NCBI RefSeq assembly: GCF_004339595.1
Contig: NZ_SMFU01000008.1
Span: 310,001-374,000, forward strand
Direction: 5' to 3'
Source of the DNA: Marinobacterium mangrovicola
GTDB taxonomy: Bacteria; Pseudomonadota; Gammaproteobacteria; Pseudomonadales; Balneatricaceae
DNA: 64,000 bases
Shown here in pieces: positions 43,413 to 51,694 of this stretch. A model generated the notes under the pieces. It saw only the letters and a list, made by a program, of their open reading frames with translations. It did not search any database and had not been told where the DNA came from. Positions within the stretch are counted from its first letter, which is position 1. Every line of letters starts with the position of its first letter. The position numbers and the translations under genes were made by a program.

Positions 43413-44179
43413 CTGAGACAAGCAAGCGTGTCGCAATGGTGACTGGTGCCAGCAAAGGCATAGGTCTGGGTATCGCCCGTGTTTTCGCCGCCCAGGGCTA
43501 TAAGGTGGCGCTGGTGGCCCGCCATGCGGAGGCTGCCGAAGAGGCGGTGGCCGCTATTGTTGTAGCCGGCGGCGAGGCGATCGCGGTCAGCGCAGATGTG
43601 ACCGATCGCGCCTCGCTGAAGAGCGCGGTGGAAAAGGTGCAGAGCGCCTTTGGTGGTTTGGATGTGCTCTGCGCTAACGCCGGTATCTTTCCCTCTGCGG
43701 ATCTGGAAACCATGAGTGAGGACGACTGGGACCTGGTGCTCAATACCAACCTTAAGGGGATGTTCAACACTGTGCAGGCGGCGATTCCGGCGCTGAAAGA
43801 GAGCAGCGCGGGGCGCATTGTGGTGACCTCTTCGATTACCGGCCCGGTCACCGGCTTTCCCGGCTGGTCCCACTACGGCGCCAGCAAGGCGGGGCAGCTT
43901 GGCTTTGTGCGCACGGCGGCGATCGAGATGGCGAAGTACGGGATTACCGTCAATGCGGTGATGCCGGGCAATATCATTACCGAGGGGCTAGAAGGTATGG
44001 GTGAGGAGTACCTGGGCCAGATGGCGGCATCAATTCCACTGAAGCGTCTTGGCAGCGTGGAAGATATCGGCGAGGCGGCGGCGTTTTTCGCCTCACCGGC
44101 GGCGGCCTATATCACCGGCCAGACTCTGGTGGTGGATGGCGGCCAGATTTTGCCCGAATCGCTGGAAGCTTTGGGATAA
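43409..44179 (+). CDS. Short-chain dehydrogenase/reductase
   Basis: A 256-residue SDR of FabG-like build: cofactor motif TGASKGIGLG, CANAGIF, catalytic Ser in VTSSITGP and Y-x-x-x-K in SHYGASKAG. It overlaps the PLP enzyme gene by four bases. It may oxidise or reduce the product or substrate of the kinase/phospho-lyase pair. Cofactor preference is not evident. Confidence 0.92.
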   Translation: MTETSKRVAMVTGASKGIGLGIARVFAAQGYKVALVARHAEAAEEAVAAIVVAGGEAIAVSADVTDRASLKSAVEKVQSAFGGLDVLCANAGIFPSADLETMSEDDWDLVLNTNLKGMFNTVQAAIPALKESSAGRIVVTSSITGPVTGFPGWSHYGASKAGQLGFVRTAAIEMAKYGITVNAVMPGNIITEGLEGMGEEYLGQMAASIPLKRLGSVEDIGEAAAFFASPAAAYITGQTLVVDGGQILPESLEALG

Positions 44180-44333
44180 GTCGCTGGCAGCGCTGGAATA
44201 AGCCGTTTGCTCCGGCGAGTTTCCGTGAAGGCGGCCTTCCGGGTTGCCTTCCCTTTACGCTGGTGTCAGCATCCTCAGCCTCGGGCACGCCACAGGGGGT
44301 GGCGCCGTCGTTAGTTTGATAGAGGTAAGGTTA

Positions 44334-44666
44334 ATGAATCCCTGGTTGTTGCTGACTATCGCCATCGTCTCGGAGGTGATCGGGACCTCGGCGCTGAAGG
44401 CAAGCGAAAGCTTTACCCGCCCCATCCCTGCCACCATCGCTGTGGTCGGCTATGTGCTGGCGGCCTATCTGCTGGCGCTGACATTGAAGACGATCCCCGT
44501 GGGGGTCGCCTACGCGATCTGGGCCGGCATGGGCGTGGTGCTGGTGGCGCTGGTGTCCTGGCTGCTCTATGACCAGCGCCTGGATATGCCGGCGGTGGCG
44601 GGTATGTGTCTGGTGATCGCCGGAGTTGCCGTGATCAACCTGTTCTCGAAAACGGCAGTTCATTAA
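44334..44666 (+). CDS. Small multidrug resistance transporter of EmrE/QacE type
   Basis: A 110-residue, four-helix exporter with the essential Glu14 (MNPWLLLTIAIVSEVIGT) and EmrE-like TLKTIPVGVAYAIWAGMGVVLVALVSW. ATG 44334 follows GAGGTAAGG. It is of the quaternary-cation subtype, unlike the SugE/Gdx protein at 11409. The 154 bases before it contain GC-rich inverted repeats, but nothing I can name. It may export quaternary amines. Confidence 0.9.
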   Translation: MNPWLLLTIAIVSEVIGTSALKASESFTRPIPATIAVVGYVLAAYLLALTLKTIPVGVAYAIWAGMGVVLVALVSWLLYDQRLDMPAVAGMCLVIAGVAVINLFSKTAVH

Positions 44667-44706
44667 GAAGGAAGGCGCTGGTAATCGTATCGCCGGGTAG
44701 CAGAAG

Positions 44707-46359
44707 TCAGTCCTGAGCGGGGCTGACCGCAGCTCTTACCACCTGGTTTCTTCCCCCTTCCTTGGCGCGATAAAGCGCATCATCCGCGGTTTTCAGCAGG
44801 TCGCTGGAACTGGCTTCCGATATTCTGGGTAGATAGGACAGACCACAGCTGATGGTGACGAAGCCACGTGCGGCGCCTTCGTGTCTGAGCACAAGCGCTT
44901 CGATACCGCGTCGTATCGCTTCTGCCAGTTCTACAGCCTGGGTTTCCTCGACGCCGGGCAGGATCACCGCAAACTCCTCTCCACCGATACGTGCCAGAAG
45001 CGCATCAGCACCCGCCTCGGAACTGACCGTTCGCTGCGCGCTATCTGAAAGCATGATCAGACATTGGTCGCCCGCCTGGTGACCATAGCGGTCGTTATAA
45101 GCCTTGAAGTGATCCACATCGAACAGGATCGCCGCCACTGGCTGGCCTTTATGCTCGACCTTGTTGAACAGTGCTTTTAGCCGGTCATCAAAACAACGTC
45201 GGTTCGCCAGCCCGGTCAGGTGGTCGGTCAGTGACAGGTTTTCCAGGCTGGTGCGCTTCATCCGCTGCTGCTGGATAAGGTGGGTAAATTCCCGTGCCAG
45301 CTCGCCGACCTCATCACGGCGTTCCAGCAGCGCAGAGCTCAGCGTGGCCTCGTTGATCTCTGCCCGCGCCTCTCGGGTAAAGCGTGCCAGCTGACGCAGT
45401 GGCAGAAGTACCGTCCGTTCAAGCAGTACAAGGACCAGAAGAATCACTGTTGCCAGCAAGCCTGCTGTCCAGAGCTGGCTGTAGCGCATGGCGGCAAGGC
45501 GTTCCATGAAGTTACTGCGATGAATCTTAATGCCGATCTGTACTGGTACATCTGTGCCGGAGAGCTGTTTCCGAGCGATGAGTTGTTCATCCGAAATCGG
45601 CTCAATACTCGGTGTACCCAGATCCTCCTGCTGGCCTAACTGAAACTGCATCGCCAGTGCCGTTTGTGTTGAAATCTTTTCGACCCAGGCCTCGTCCAGC
45701 ACCTGCAGTTGCACCAGCCAGCCTTCAGAAGGGCCGGTATCGTCGGTGTGGTGAATGGCGTGTGCCGCCACATTGAACACCTGGCCGTCATTGACGAGGA
45801 GAAAATTGGTTTCTGGTTCGCCCTCCAGGTTGTGATCGATCTCCACAACCGCTCGGTTGGCGAGCTTGTCACGTGCCAGAGACGCAAGAGGCGCCGCCCA
45901 GGAGCAGCGTTGGGTAAGATCCGGGCAGGAGCTGAAGTTGCCAGTGTTGGAATCGATACCGGCCGTCCAGTGCAGCTCAAGCTCCGGTGTGAAAAACAGC
46001 ATCAGGTCGTAGTCCATATCGTTGAACATTTCGAAGCTGAAGTTTCTCACCGGGTAGTCGTTTTGTTTGCCTTGAATAAAGGCGTAGGTGTCATCCCAGG
46101 CGGCCCAGTCCTTGGTGGTGGTGGCCAGATAATGCAGGTCAGTGTGGATAACGCGATCCAGCCGATTGAGCTCGCCAAGTGCGTCATCGCGTTCATGCAC
46201 CAGGAGCTTGGGCAAAACGATGAGCTTGCCGGTCAGTATTATCGCCAACAGGGCCAGGAGCAGAAGGATGACAAGGCCTGAGAAAAAGCGCCCGCATAAG
46301 GAGCTGGGTGCCAGCCTGCTTGGCCAGTGGCGCGTAGGTTTACGTGGAGTGTTGGGCAA
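44707..46359 (-). CDS. Membrane diguanylate cyclase with CHASE4-like periplasmic sensor
   Basis: A 550-residue protein. The first helix (about 25-50, FFSGLVILLLLALLAIILTG) and a second near 300 flank a periplasmic CHASE4-like domain; a HAMP-like segment follows (LPLRQLARFTREARAEIN). The C-terminal GGDEF domain has the active signature ARIGGEEFAVILPG, so it should make cyclic di-GMP. No RxxD inhibitory site is seen five residues before GGEEF. The signal is unknown. Confidence 0.9.
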   Translation of the reverse strand: MPNTPRKPTRHWPSRLAPSSLCGRFFSGLVILLLLALLAIILTGKLIVLPKLLVHERDDALGELNRLDRVIHTDLHYLATTTKDWAAWDDTYAFIQGKQNDYPVRNFSFEMFNDMDYDLMLFFTPELELHWTAGIDSNTGNFSSCPDLTQRCSWAAPLASLARDKLANRAVVEIDHNLEGEPETNFLLVNDGQVFNVAAHAIHHTDDTGPSEGWLVQLQVLDEAWVEKISTQTALAMQFQLGQQEDLGTPSIEPISDEQLIARKQLSGTDVPVQIGIKIHRSNFMERLAAMRYSQLWTAGLLATVILLVLVLLERTVLLPLRQLARFTREARAEINEATLSSALLERRDEVGELAREFTHLIQQQRMKRTSLENLSLTDHLTGLANRRCFDDRLKALFNKVEHKGQPVAAILFDVDHFKAYNDRYGHQAGDQCLIMLSDSAQRTVSSEAGADALLARIGGEEFAVILPGVEETQAVELAEAIRRGIEALVLRHEGAARGFVTISCGLSYLPRISEASSSDLLKTADDALYRAKEGGRNQVVRAAVSPAQD

Positions 46360-46440
46360 GCCTTGAATCCTGTTTTCCGCAAATGGGGCGTTCGGTCATC
46401 AGAGACTGAGCGCGTTTAATCACCTTCCATGATAGATGCT

Positions 46441-46575
46441 ATGCCGTGAAATTCCCTTTTGCGGTGTGCCGGGTAAACCCCGAGCGGAGCCTTGCTGAGA
46501 GATCCGCGAGCGAGAATCTACATCCGTTTGTAGCTGGATGGAACCTAATCCTTCTAGCGGGTGGATGATTGCGGC
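46441..46575 (+). promoter_or_regulatory. Riboswitch-like leader with thiamine-pyrophosphate-aptamer resemblance
   Basis: Most of the 404-base gap 46360-46763 has no gene. It contains GCTGAGAGATCCGC (46494-46507) and, 33 bases later, GGAACCTAATCC then CTAGCGG (46540-46560). These echo the CUGAGA and GAACCUGAUC...AGCG boxes of TPP aptamers, and GCGG (46461-46464) can pair with CCGC. The spacing is longer than usual because of an extra hairpin, and the downstream LacI/ABC genes are not clearly thiamine genes, so this is tentative. Confidence 0.3.
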
Positions 46576-46677
46576 TTAACTGTTCGGCTTGGCGGCTGGT
46601 GATCTGCTGAATGAATACGTGAAGGATGAGAAACCGGATCATCTGCACATCCGATTCGAGATTGTCTTTGGGCTGTC

Positions 46678-46693
46678 ATGTAAACGTTTACAT
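46678..46693. promoter_or_regulatory. LacI-family operator upstream of the lacI-type gene
   Basis: ATGTAAACGTTTACAT is a perfect 16-bp palindrome with the central CG typical of LacI/PurR-family operators, 71 bases before the regulator's ATG. A weaker GTTAATCGTTAAC follows at 46700. Autoregulation and control of the ABC operon are inferred. Confidence 0.75.
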
Positions 46694-46763
46694 ATCGTAG
46701 TTAATCGTTAACACTTCTGTAATTTGGCGCATCTAACCTTGCTTTCCATCGGAAGGAGGGCGG

Positions 46764-47789
46764 ATGAACAAACCAGCCACAATCAAGGATATAGCCAGCT
46801 ACTGCGGTCTGTCGGTCGCTACGGTTTCCCGGGTGATCAATGACAAGGGGCCGATCAAGGCGGATACGGCTGAGCGGGTGCGTCAGGCGGTGGATGCCTT
46901 GGGTTACGCGCCCAGTATGGCTGCCCGTGCGCTGAAAACCGCCAGCAGCAGTGTCATCGGTGTCATCCTGCCCAGCCTCACCAACCCGGTGTTTGCCGAG
47001 ACCGCCTCGGGCATTCAGCAGCGTGCCCGCGAAAAGGGGCTGACGCCGATTATCCTCTCCTCAGACTATGACCTTTCGCTGGAGCGCAGTGCCGTGGCCA
47101 CGCTGCTGGGCTACCAGGTTGAGGGTGTGCTGCTGACGGTGAATGACGCCGCCAGTAGCGATGCCCTGGCGCGGCTTGATAAAGAGGGCGTGCCCTACTG
47201 CCTGATGCACAATGTGCCGCGGCAGCAGGTATGCGGATATATCGGTGTGGATAACTATCGCGCCGCCGCTGAGGTGGCCGTGCATCTGGCTGACCTGGGG
47301 CATCGCTGCATCGGCATGGTATCCGGTGATTTTCAGCGTACCGACCGGGCGCGGGACCGCCACGCCGGTTTTCTGGCCGGGCTCAGGTACCGCAACCTGG
47401 AGCTGGCGCAGCTGGTACAGGTGGACCCGGTCAATGCCGTTGGGCTGACGGGGGAGATCCACCGCGTTTATGAGCAGCCCGGCTCAGCGCCCACGGCCTG
47501 GTTCTGCTCCAACGATCTGCTGGCCCTGGCTACCATCGCGAAACTTCAACTCCTGGGCATTCGCGTGCCTGAGGATGTGTCCATCGTCGGCTTTGACGGC
47601 ATTCAGGCCGGCACCCTGAGACAACCCAACCTGGCCAGTATCCGCACGCCGAATGCAGAGATCGGCGCGGCGGCTGTGGACCAGCTGTTAACCAATAAAC
47701 GGGGTATCCCCGGGCAAACGGGCCGGACTCTCGGCCATCAGTTGCTCATGGATGGCACCGTGGCACCACCTCCTGATCATCTATCCTGA
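46764..47789 (+). CDS. LacI-family transcriptional regulator
   Basis: A 341-residue repressor with HTH ATIKDIASYCGLSVATVSRVINDKG, hinge, and periplasmic-binding-protein-like effector domain (VIGVILPSLTNPVFAETASGIQ). It is followed 21 bases later by the ABC binding-protein gene and a perfect LacI-type operator lies upstream. The effector is probably the transported ligand. Confidence 0.93.
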   Translation: MNKPATIKDIASYCGLSVATVSRVINDKGPIKADTAERVRQAVDALGYAPSMAARALKTASSSVIGVILPSLTNPVFAETASGIQQRAREKGLTPIILSSDYDLSLERSAVATLLGYQVEGVLLTVNDAASSDALARLDKEGVPYCLMHNVPRQQVCGYIGVDNYRAAAEVAVHLADLGHRCIGMVSGDFQRTDRARDRHAGFLAGLRYRNLELAQLVQVDPVNAVGLTGEIHRVYEQPGSAPTAWFCSNDLLALATIAKLQLLGIRVPEDVSIVGFDGIQAGTLRQPNLASIRTPNAEIGAAAVDQLLTNKRGIPGQTGRTLGHQLLMDGTVAPPPDHLS

Positions 47790-47810
47790 CCCACTCAAGA
47801 GAGAGTTCTC

Positions 47811-48830
47811 ATGTTCAAGAAACCTGCGACCAAGCTGTTTTCTGCCCTGGTACTGACCACCGGAATGTTCCATGGATCGGCCCAGGCAGCCGATGCTGAT
47901 GCGATCTGCTACAACTGCCCGCCGCAGTGGGCCGACTGGGGCACCCAACTGGAGGTGATCAAGGAGGAGCTGGGCTATACCGTTCCCTTTGATAATAAGA
48001 ACTCCGGCCAGACCCTGTCCCAGCTGCTGGCAGAGCAGAACAACCCGGTGGCGGACGTGGCTTACTACGGCGTCTCTTTCGGCATCACCGCCCAGGAAAA
48101 GGGCGTGACCCAAGCCTATAAGCCTGCGCACTGGGATGAGATCCCGGACGGCCTGAAAGACCCGGAAGGCAACTGGTTTACCATCCACTCCGGCACCATC
48201 GGTTTCTTCGTGAATGTGGATGCCCTGGATGGCAAGCCCGTGCCGCAGAGCTGGAACGACCTGCTCGACCCGCAGTACAACGGCATGGTGGGTTACCTGG
48301 ATCCGACCAGCGCCTTCGTCGGTTACGCCGCGTCGGTGGGTCTGAACGGTGCTCTGGGCGGCGACCTGGATAACTTCGAACCGGCCATCGAGTACTTCAA
48401 CAAGCTGAAGGACAACGACCCGATCGTGCCGAAGCAGACCGCTTATTCCCGCGTGATCTCCGGCGAGATCCCGATCATGCTGGATTACGATTTCAACGCT
48501 TACCGCGCCAAGTACAAGGATGGCGCCAACGTCGAGTTCGTGATTCCGCAGGAGGGCACAGTGGTGGTGCCTTATGTGATGAGCCTGGTGAAAAACGCAC
48601 CGCACGCCGAAGCGGGCCGCAAGATCCTCGATTTCATCCTGTCTGACAAAGGCCAGGCGGTTTGGGCCAACGCCTTCCTGCGCCCGGTACGTCCGGGAGC
48701 GATGAGCCCGGAAGTGGAAGCCAAGTTCCTGCCGGCCTCCGATTACGCCCGTGCCGAGTCCGTGGATTACGCCAAGATGGCGGAAGTACAGAAGACGTTC
48801 CAGAGCCTTTACCTCGAAGGCGTCAACTGA
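47811..48830 (+). CDS. ABC transporter substrate-binding protein (putrescine/2-aminoethylphosphonate-like)
   Basis: A 339-residue periplasmic binding protein with signal peptide ending near GSAQAA. It belongs to the SBP_bac_1/6-like group (SGQTLSQLLAEQNNPVADVAYYG, then NAYRAKYKDGANVEFVIPQEG). The following permeases and ATPase resemble spermidine/phosphonate/Fe(III)-type importers. With the GpdQ-like phosphodiesterase in the operon, a phosphodiester or other phospho-compound ligand is likely, by inference. Confidence 0.88.
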   Translation: MFKKPATKLFSALVLTTGMFHGSAQAADADAICYNCPPQWADWGTQLEVIKEELGYTVPFDNKNSGQTLSQLLAEQNNPVADVAYYGVSFGITAQEKGVTQAYKPAHWDEIPDGLKDPEGNWFTIHSGTIGFFVNVDALDGKPVPQSWNDLLDPQYNGMVGYLDPTSAFVGYAASVGLNGALGGDLDNFEPAIEYFNKLKDNDPIVPKQTAYSRVISGEIPIMLDYDFNAYRAKYKDGANVEFVIPQEGTVVVPYVMSLVKNAPHAEAGRKILDFILSDKGQAVWANAFLRPVRPGAMSPEVEAKFLPASDYARAESVDYAKMAEVQKTFQSLYLEGVN

Positions 48831-48847
48831 TCCTGACAGTTGACCTT

Positions 48848-48871
48848 GGGTGCCGGTGCAAGCCGGCATCC
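48848..48871 (+). terminator. Intercistronic hairpin after the binding-protein gene
   Basis: GGGTGCCGG pairs with CCGGCATCC (one G-T pair) around a 6-nt loop, followed by GTTTTACCC, in the 66-base gap before the first permease gene. Likely an attenuator that keeps the binding protein more abundant. Confidence 0.6.
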
Positions 48872-48896
48872 GTTTTACCCGTTGGACGAGTGATTG

Positions 48897-49745
48897 ATGA
48901 AATACACCCTTTCCGGACGCTGGCTGCGCGGCGAGCAGTCGGCACGCCTGTTACTGCTGTTGCTGCCGGTGCTGATTATCTCCGCCGCCTTCTTCCTGCT
49001 GCCGCTGGCGCGGTTGCTGGTGATCTCTTTTGAGGGCGATCAGTGGGGCGCCAATTACTGGCAGGCGCTGACCGAGGCGCGTTATCTAAGCAGCCTGATC
49101 GATACGCTGCTGCTGTCGGTGTCCGTCACCCTGGTAACCCTGGCGATCTCCGTGGTTTGCGGCCTGTTTCTGGCGCGCAACGAGTTTGCCGGCAAGTCGC
49201 TGCTGGTGTCGCTGCTGACCTTTCCGCTGGCATTTCCCGGTGTGGTGATCGGCTTTCTGGTAATCATGCTGGGCGGCCGCCAGGGGCTCAGTGCCGAGCT
49301 GGGCCTGATGCTGGACGGGACCCGCTGGACCTTTGCCTACTCCATCGCCGGTCTGTTTGTCGGCTATGTCTATTTTTCCATTCCGCGGGTGCTGCTCACG
49401 GTGATCGCCGCCGCAGAAAAGCTGGACTATCAGCTGGAAGAAGCCGCGCGCTCCTTCGGCGCTTCCCGCTACCGCATCTTTCGCGATGTGATTCTCACCG
49501 GTCTCAAGCCCGCGCTGCTGGCGAGCGGGGCGATCTGTTTCGCCACCTCCATGGGAGCCTTCGGTACCGCCTTTGCGCTGGCCACCGATATCAATGTGCT
49601 GCCGATGACCATCTACACCGAGTTTACCCTGGGCGCCAACATCGCCATGGCCGCGGCGCTGAGCATACTGCTGGGGCTGATTACCTGGCTGGTGCTGTTT
49701 CTGGCCCGCATGCTGTCTGGCGCCGATGCCAGCCCGGCGGCCTGA
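48897..49745 (+). CDS. ABC transporter permease (spermidine/putrescine-like, first)
   Basis: A 282-residue inner-membrane permease with six or so helices and the EAA loop QLEEAARSFGASRYRIFRDVILTGLKPALL. Start ATG 48897 is preferred over the adjoining TTG 48894. It pairs with the next gene product to form the channel. Confidence 0.9.
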   Translation: MKYTLSGRWLRGEQSARLLLLLLPVLIISAAFFLLPLARLLVISFEGDQWGANYWQALTEARYLSSLIDTLLLSVSVTLVTLAISVVCGLFLARNEFAGKSLLVSLLTFPLAFPGVVIGFLVIMLGGRQGLSAELGLMLDGTRWTFAYSIAGLFVGYVYFSIPRVLLTVIAAAEKLDYQLEEAARSFGASRYRIFRDVILTGLKPALLASGAICFATSMGAFGTAFALATDINVLPMTIYTEFTLGANIAMAAALSILLGLITWLVLFLARMLSGADASPAA

Positions 49746-49760
49746 GTGGAGGAATCGAGA

Positions 49761-50597
49761 ATGAAACGAACGCCTTCCTATTATCTGCAGCTGGGATTCA
49801 CCCTGCTGATCTGCGCCTTCATGCTGGTGCCGGTGCTGATGTCGGTCACCGCCGGGGTTACCGAAAACTATTTCAAAGGGATCAGCAGCGGGCTGACGCT
49901 GCGCTGGGTGCAGGAGGTGCTGTCGATCTACAGCGATACCCTCTGGCTCACGCTGAAGCTGGCGCTGGCCACCCTGGCGGTGAACCTGCTGGTGGGCGTA
50001 CCAGCGGCCTATGTGCTGGCGCGCTCTAAAAGCCGCTGGGCACGCCTGTTCGAGGAGATTCTGGTGCTGCCGGTGGCGATTCCGGGACTGGCGATCGCGC
50101 TGGCGCTGATCATCGCCTACGGCGGCGTGCAGGACCTGCGTACCAGCTGGCTGTTTATCCTGATTGGGCACGTCATCTATACCCTGCCGTTTATGGTGCG
50201 GGCGGTGGTCGCGGTGCTGCACAGCATCGATTTCCGCCAGCTGGAAGAGGGCGCATCGAGCCTGGGCGCCGGATTCCTGCGCCGCTTCTTTGATGTGATC
50301 GTGCCCAACTGCCGCGGCGGTATCGTCAGCGGTGCACTGATGACGCTGACGCTTTCGGTAGGCGAGTTCAATCTGACCTGGATGCTGCATACGCCGCTGA
50401 CCAAAACCCTGCCGGTGGGGCTGGCCGATGCCTATGCCTCGATGCGGCTGGAGATCAGCAGCGCCTACACGCTTATCTTTCTCGTGATGCTGCTGCCGCT
50501 GTTGCTGGCGACGCAGTGGAACGGTCACCGTCGCAAGGCTCAAGCCAGACCTGCAGTGCAGACGCCGGCGCCGGTTGCTAAAGGAGTTACCTCATGA
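49761..50597 (+). CDS. ABC transporter permease (spermidine/putrescine-like, second)
   Basis: A 278-residue permease with EAA loop QLEEGASSLGAGFLRRFFDVIVPNCRGGI. ATG 49761 is used because GGAGG at 49748-49752 sits eight bases before it; an in-frame GTG at 49746 lacks this spacing. Its stop overlaps the ATPase start (ATGA). Confidence 0.9.
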   Translation: MKRTPSYYLQLGFTLLICAFMLVPVLMSVTAGVTENYFKGISSGLTLRWVQEVLSIYSDTLWLTLKLALATLAVNLLVGVPAAYVLARSKSRWARLFEEILVLPVAIPGLAIALALIIAYGGVQDLRTSWLFILIGHVIYTLPFMVRAVVAVLHSIDFRQLEEGASSLGAGFLRRFFDVIVPNCRGGIVSGALMTLTLSVGEFNLTWMLHTPLTKTLPVGLADAYASMRLEISSAYTLIFLVMLLPLLLATQWNGHRRKAQARPAVQTPAPVAKGVTS

Positions 50598-51694
50598 AGC
50601 TAGATCAACAGGGCGTATCGATCCGCCTGGAAAACTGCAGCAAAACCTTTGCCGATGGTAATCGAGCGCTGCAGCCGCTGGACCTGGAGATCCGCGCCGG
50701 TGAAACCCTGGTGCTGCTGGGGCCTTCCGGCTGCGGTAAAACCACCACGCTGCGCATGATCGCGGGGCTGGAGTTCCCGGACGCAGGCGGGCGGATACTA
50801 TTCGGCGATGAGGATGTGACCCGGCTGCCGATTGAAAAGCGTCAGGTCGGTATGGTGTTCCAGTCCTATGCGCTGTTTCCCAATATGAGCGTGGCGCAGA
50901 ACGTGGCCTACGGCCTGAAGGTGCAGAAGTGCGCCAAGGCAGAGATCCGTCAGCGCGTCGATGAGATGCTGCAGATGATGGAGCTGAGTCACCTGGCCGA
51001 GCGCAAGATCGATCAGCTCTCCGGCGGCCAGCGTCAGCGGGTGGCGCTGGCACGGGCGATAATCACCAACCCTCGCGTATTGCTGCTGGATGAACCGCTG
51101 ACAGCACTGGATGCGATTCTGCGTGACCGCCTGCGCGCCGATATCGACCGGCTGCTGCGCTCGCTTGGGATCACCGCGATCTACGTCACCCACGATCAGG
51201 AGGAGGCGATGGCGCTGGGCGACCGTATCGTGGTGATGGATCACGGTCGGGTGGCACAGATCGGTACGCCAAAGCAGATCTACTTCCAGCCGCAGAGCGA
51301 TTTTGTCGCCGACTTTATCGGCCAGATCAACGCCTTTGAGGGCGAAGTCCGAAACCAGTGGATGACGCTGCCCGGCGGCCGTCTGCACTGTCCGCACCTG
51401 GCCGATGGCGAAGCGCGGGTTTATTGCCGCCCGGAAGATATCGAGCTGGTTGATATGGATAGCGTCGATGCGCATCTGCAGGGCGTGGTTGAACAGACTC
51501 AGTTTGTCGGCGACCGTAACCGGCTCTGGCTTGCCGGCATCATGCCGCGTCAGGTGCTGGTGGAAAGTAGCGGCCGGGTCGAGTTTGCCCCGGGGCAGCG
51601 GGTCGGTATCCGTGTGCGCAGCGAGAAAATGATCGCTCTGGAACCCCGTGAACCGATCCGCAGCGAAAGTGTGCGGGAGGTGAGCCCATGCTGA
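50594..51694 (+). CDS. ABC transporter ATP-binding protein with TOBE domain (PotA/PhnT-like)
   Basis: A 366-residue ATPase: Walker A LLGPSGCGKTTTLRMIAG, signature QLSGGQRQRVALARAI, Walker B LLLDEPLTALDAILRD, and H-loop YVTHDQEEAM. The last ~100 residues form a TOBE/OB domain (VYCRPEDIELV), as in PotA-type transporters. Overlaps the phosphodiesterase gene by seven bases. Confidence 0.92.
   Translation: MKLDQQGVSIRLENCSKTFADGNRALQPLDLEIRAGETLVLLGPSGCGKTTTLRMIAGLEFPDAGGRILFGDEDVTRLPIEKRQVGMVFQSYALFPNMSVAQNVAYGLKVQKCAKAEIRQRVDEMLQMMELSHLAERKIDQLSGGQRQRVALARAIITNPRVLLLDEPLTALDAILRDRLRADIDRLLRSLGITAIYVTHDQEEAMALGDRIVVMDHGRVAQIGTPKQIYFQPQSDFVADFIGQINAFEGEVRNQWMTLPGGRLHCPHLADGEARVYCRPEDIELVDMDSVDAHLQGVVEQTQFVGDRNRLWLAGIMPRQVLVESSGRVEFAPGQRVGIRVRSEKMIALEPREPIRSESVREVSPC

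Noticed and set aside
44180-44333. Guanidine riboswitch in front of the EmrE-type exporter
   Set aside because: The region has GC-rich inverted repeats but none of the conserved boxes of guanidine-I, -II or -III aptamers.
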